Of a stretch of DNA of 5,284 nt, positions 4,432 to 5,284 are shown piece after piece. A program made the translations under genes and the position numbers. The stretch is taken from positions 1-5,284 of the forward strand of contig BNUY01000178.1 of NCBI GenBank assembly GCA_025997715.1, read 5' to 3'. This stretch comes from Spirochaetia bacterium (GTDB lineage: Bacteria; Spirochaetota; Spirochaetia; Treponematales; Breznakiellaceae). The notes below the pieces were generated by a model. That model was not told the DNA's origin. It saw only the letters and a program-made list of their open reading frames with translations, and did no database searches. How positions within the stretch are numbered: the stretch's first letter is position 1; every line of letters starts with the position of its first letter.

Positions 4432-5284
4432 TTAGAATGGAATATCATCTATAAATTCACCATTCTCGTTATTGTCATCATTTTTGTTTTCACTGGTTTC
4501 TTTAATAATTTCTTTAAGGGGATGATTTTTTCGATATTCAGACAAATATATCTGACGATCATTCAATCTAATAAGCACAGGATTTTCGCAACTAGAAGAT
4601 TTCCCAAAATAGACAGCCTGTCTCTCATTTAGAGATGACAGAATATTAGCATAATCATTCCCCATATAATTTGCAAGAAATCCTTTACCTGTGCCATCAA
4701 ATGTCCTCATTGCAAATATATTATTACATTGATTCAATATTGTCTTTGTAACATTAGCTGTTCTTTGTGTAATCAGAATACAACCAAAACCATACTTTCG
4801 ACCTTGCAGAATTGCTCTTGCCGTACCATTTGTTGCATTCTTATCTGTTTCGGCAACAACAGAACCAAATTCTGGAATCAATGAGTGGGCCTCCTCTAAA
4901 ACTAAACATAATTTCGCTGTATCTCTCATTTCATCCGAAACAAGTTTTAAAGCTGTTTCACTCACAATTTGAGTTACTTCTACTGGTGTCAAATCATATA
5001 ATTGAGCTGCTCGATGCCACCCCCCATTGGCTTGATAACTTTTTGGCTCATTATATTGTTTTGTTGCAAATAATTGACCGGGATTATATATTTTTAGGTT
5101 TCCATTGTTTTTATTGTTTAATAAATCGCCAATATCTTGTTGAATTGCTTGGGAAAAATTCGATAGACTACCACCTCTGTTTGTATTTTCATCCCATGTA
5201 TCTCTATCTTCTTTTCCTGCCGATAATATTTTCTCTAAACACTTTTTTTCATAATCAATATCAATAAACTCTTTAAGTTCTGAT
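4432..5284 (-). CDS. HerA/DUF87-type ATPase, C-terminal part (5' end outside window)
   Basis: The minus-strand frame is open from the TAA at 4434-4432 to the right edge, giving 283 C-terminal residues with no start in view. HerA-like ATPases are hexameric DNA translocases of the FtsK-HerA superfamily, often partnered with NurA or other nucleases in repair or defence. Visible here are the Walker B strand LCLVLEEAH (residues 125-133 of the visible part, with E130/E131), then RAILQGRKYGFGCILITQR (156-174) with the sensor-like TQR, then NVTKTILNQCNNIFAMRT (177-194) and ERQAVYFGKSS (220-230), all in the family order. The Walker A motif must lie outside. The tail (about 262-283) is rich in Asp/Asn/Glu and ends IDDIPF, very like the SSB C-terminal tip. 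The gene is AT-rich compared with the left half. A TTG at 4992 could be mistaken for a start but lies within the conserved domain. Confidence 0.85.
   Translation of the reverse strand, partial: SELKEFIDIDYEKKCLEKILSAGKEDRDTWDENTNRGGSLSNFSQAIQQDIGDLLNNKNNGNLKIYNPGQLFATKQYNEPKSYQANGGWHRAAQLYDLTPVEVTQIVSETALKLVSDEMRDTAKLCLVLEEAHSLIPEFGSVVAETDKNATNGTARAILQGRKYGFGCILITQRTANVTKTILNQCNNIFAMRTFDGTGKGFLANYMGNDYANILSSLNERQAVYFGKSSSCENPVLIRLNDRQIYLSEYRKNHPLKEIIKETSENKNDDNNENGEFIDDIPF

Overview
The window is a piece of a bacterial chromosome that moves from a GC-rich core-like part (about 60% GC by eye, positions 1-2160) into an AT-rich accessory part (about one third GC near the right end). The gene set is an Uma2-family nuclease, an AlaX editing protein with a DHHA1 tail, a DUF1016/YhcG nuclease and a HerA-type ATPase. 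This would fit a host-associated anaerobe such as a treponeme. That taxonomic guess rests on general familiarity only and is weak.

Left part (1-2161). A complete Uma2-family gene lies on the minus strand (260-841). The window opens with a second, inverted, truncated piece of the same gene: 81 bp at 1-81 are a perfect inverted copy of 535-615. This piece is joined to what looks like the frameshifted 3' end of an RluA-type pseudouridine synthase gene, ending at 288. The left edge therefore records a rearrangement that cut one gene and left an Uma2 fragment. Divergent from the intact Uma2 gene is an alaX-like gene (917-2161) for an enzyme that clears mischarged tRNA-Ala.

Middle part (2240-3256). 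A DUF1016/YhcG PD-(D/E)XK nuclease gene on the minus strand converges on alaX. A 27-bp perfect palindrome (2955-2981) sits inside its coding sequence.

Mobile part (3272-4296). Just upstream of the DUF1016 start codon is a 1009-bp element (3280-4288). It has perfect 16-bp terminal inverted repeats and is bounded by a perfect 8-bp direct repeat, TAGGTATA. It encodes no transposase. It is built from two abutting modules, each with its own pair of ends and one small gene with a good ribosome binding site (3432-3770, 112 aa, very acidic; 3984-4256, 90 aa). This is the clearest undescribed-looking structure in the window: a non-autonomous, two-module, cargo-carrying transposable unit.

Right part (4432-5284). 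The C-terminal 283 residues of a HerA/DUF87-type ATPase are read from the minus strand and run off the window. The protein ends in an acidic low-complexity tail closing with IDDIPF, which closely resembles the C-terminal tip of bacterial single-stranded DNA-binding protein (SSB). DUF1016 and HerA-like genes are both common in defence or mobile islands, so the right half is probably accessory DNA.
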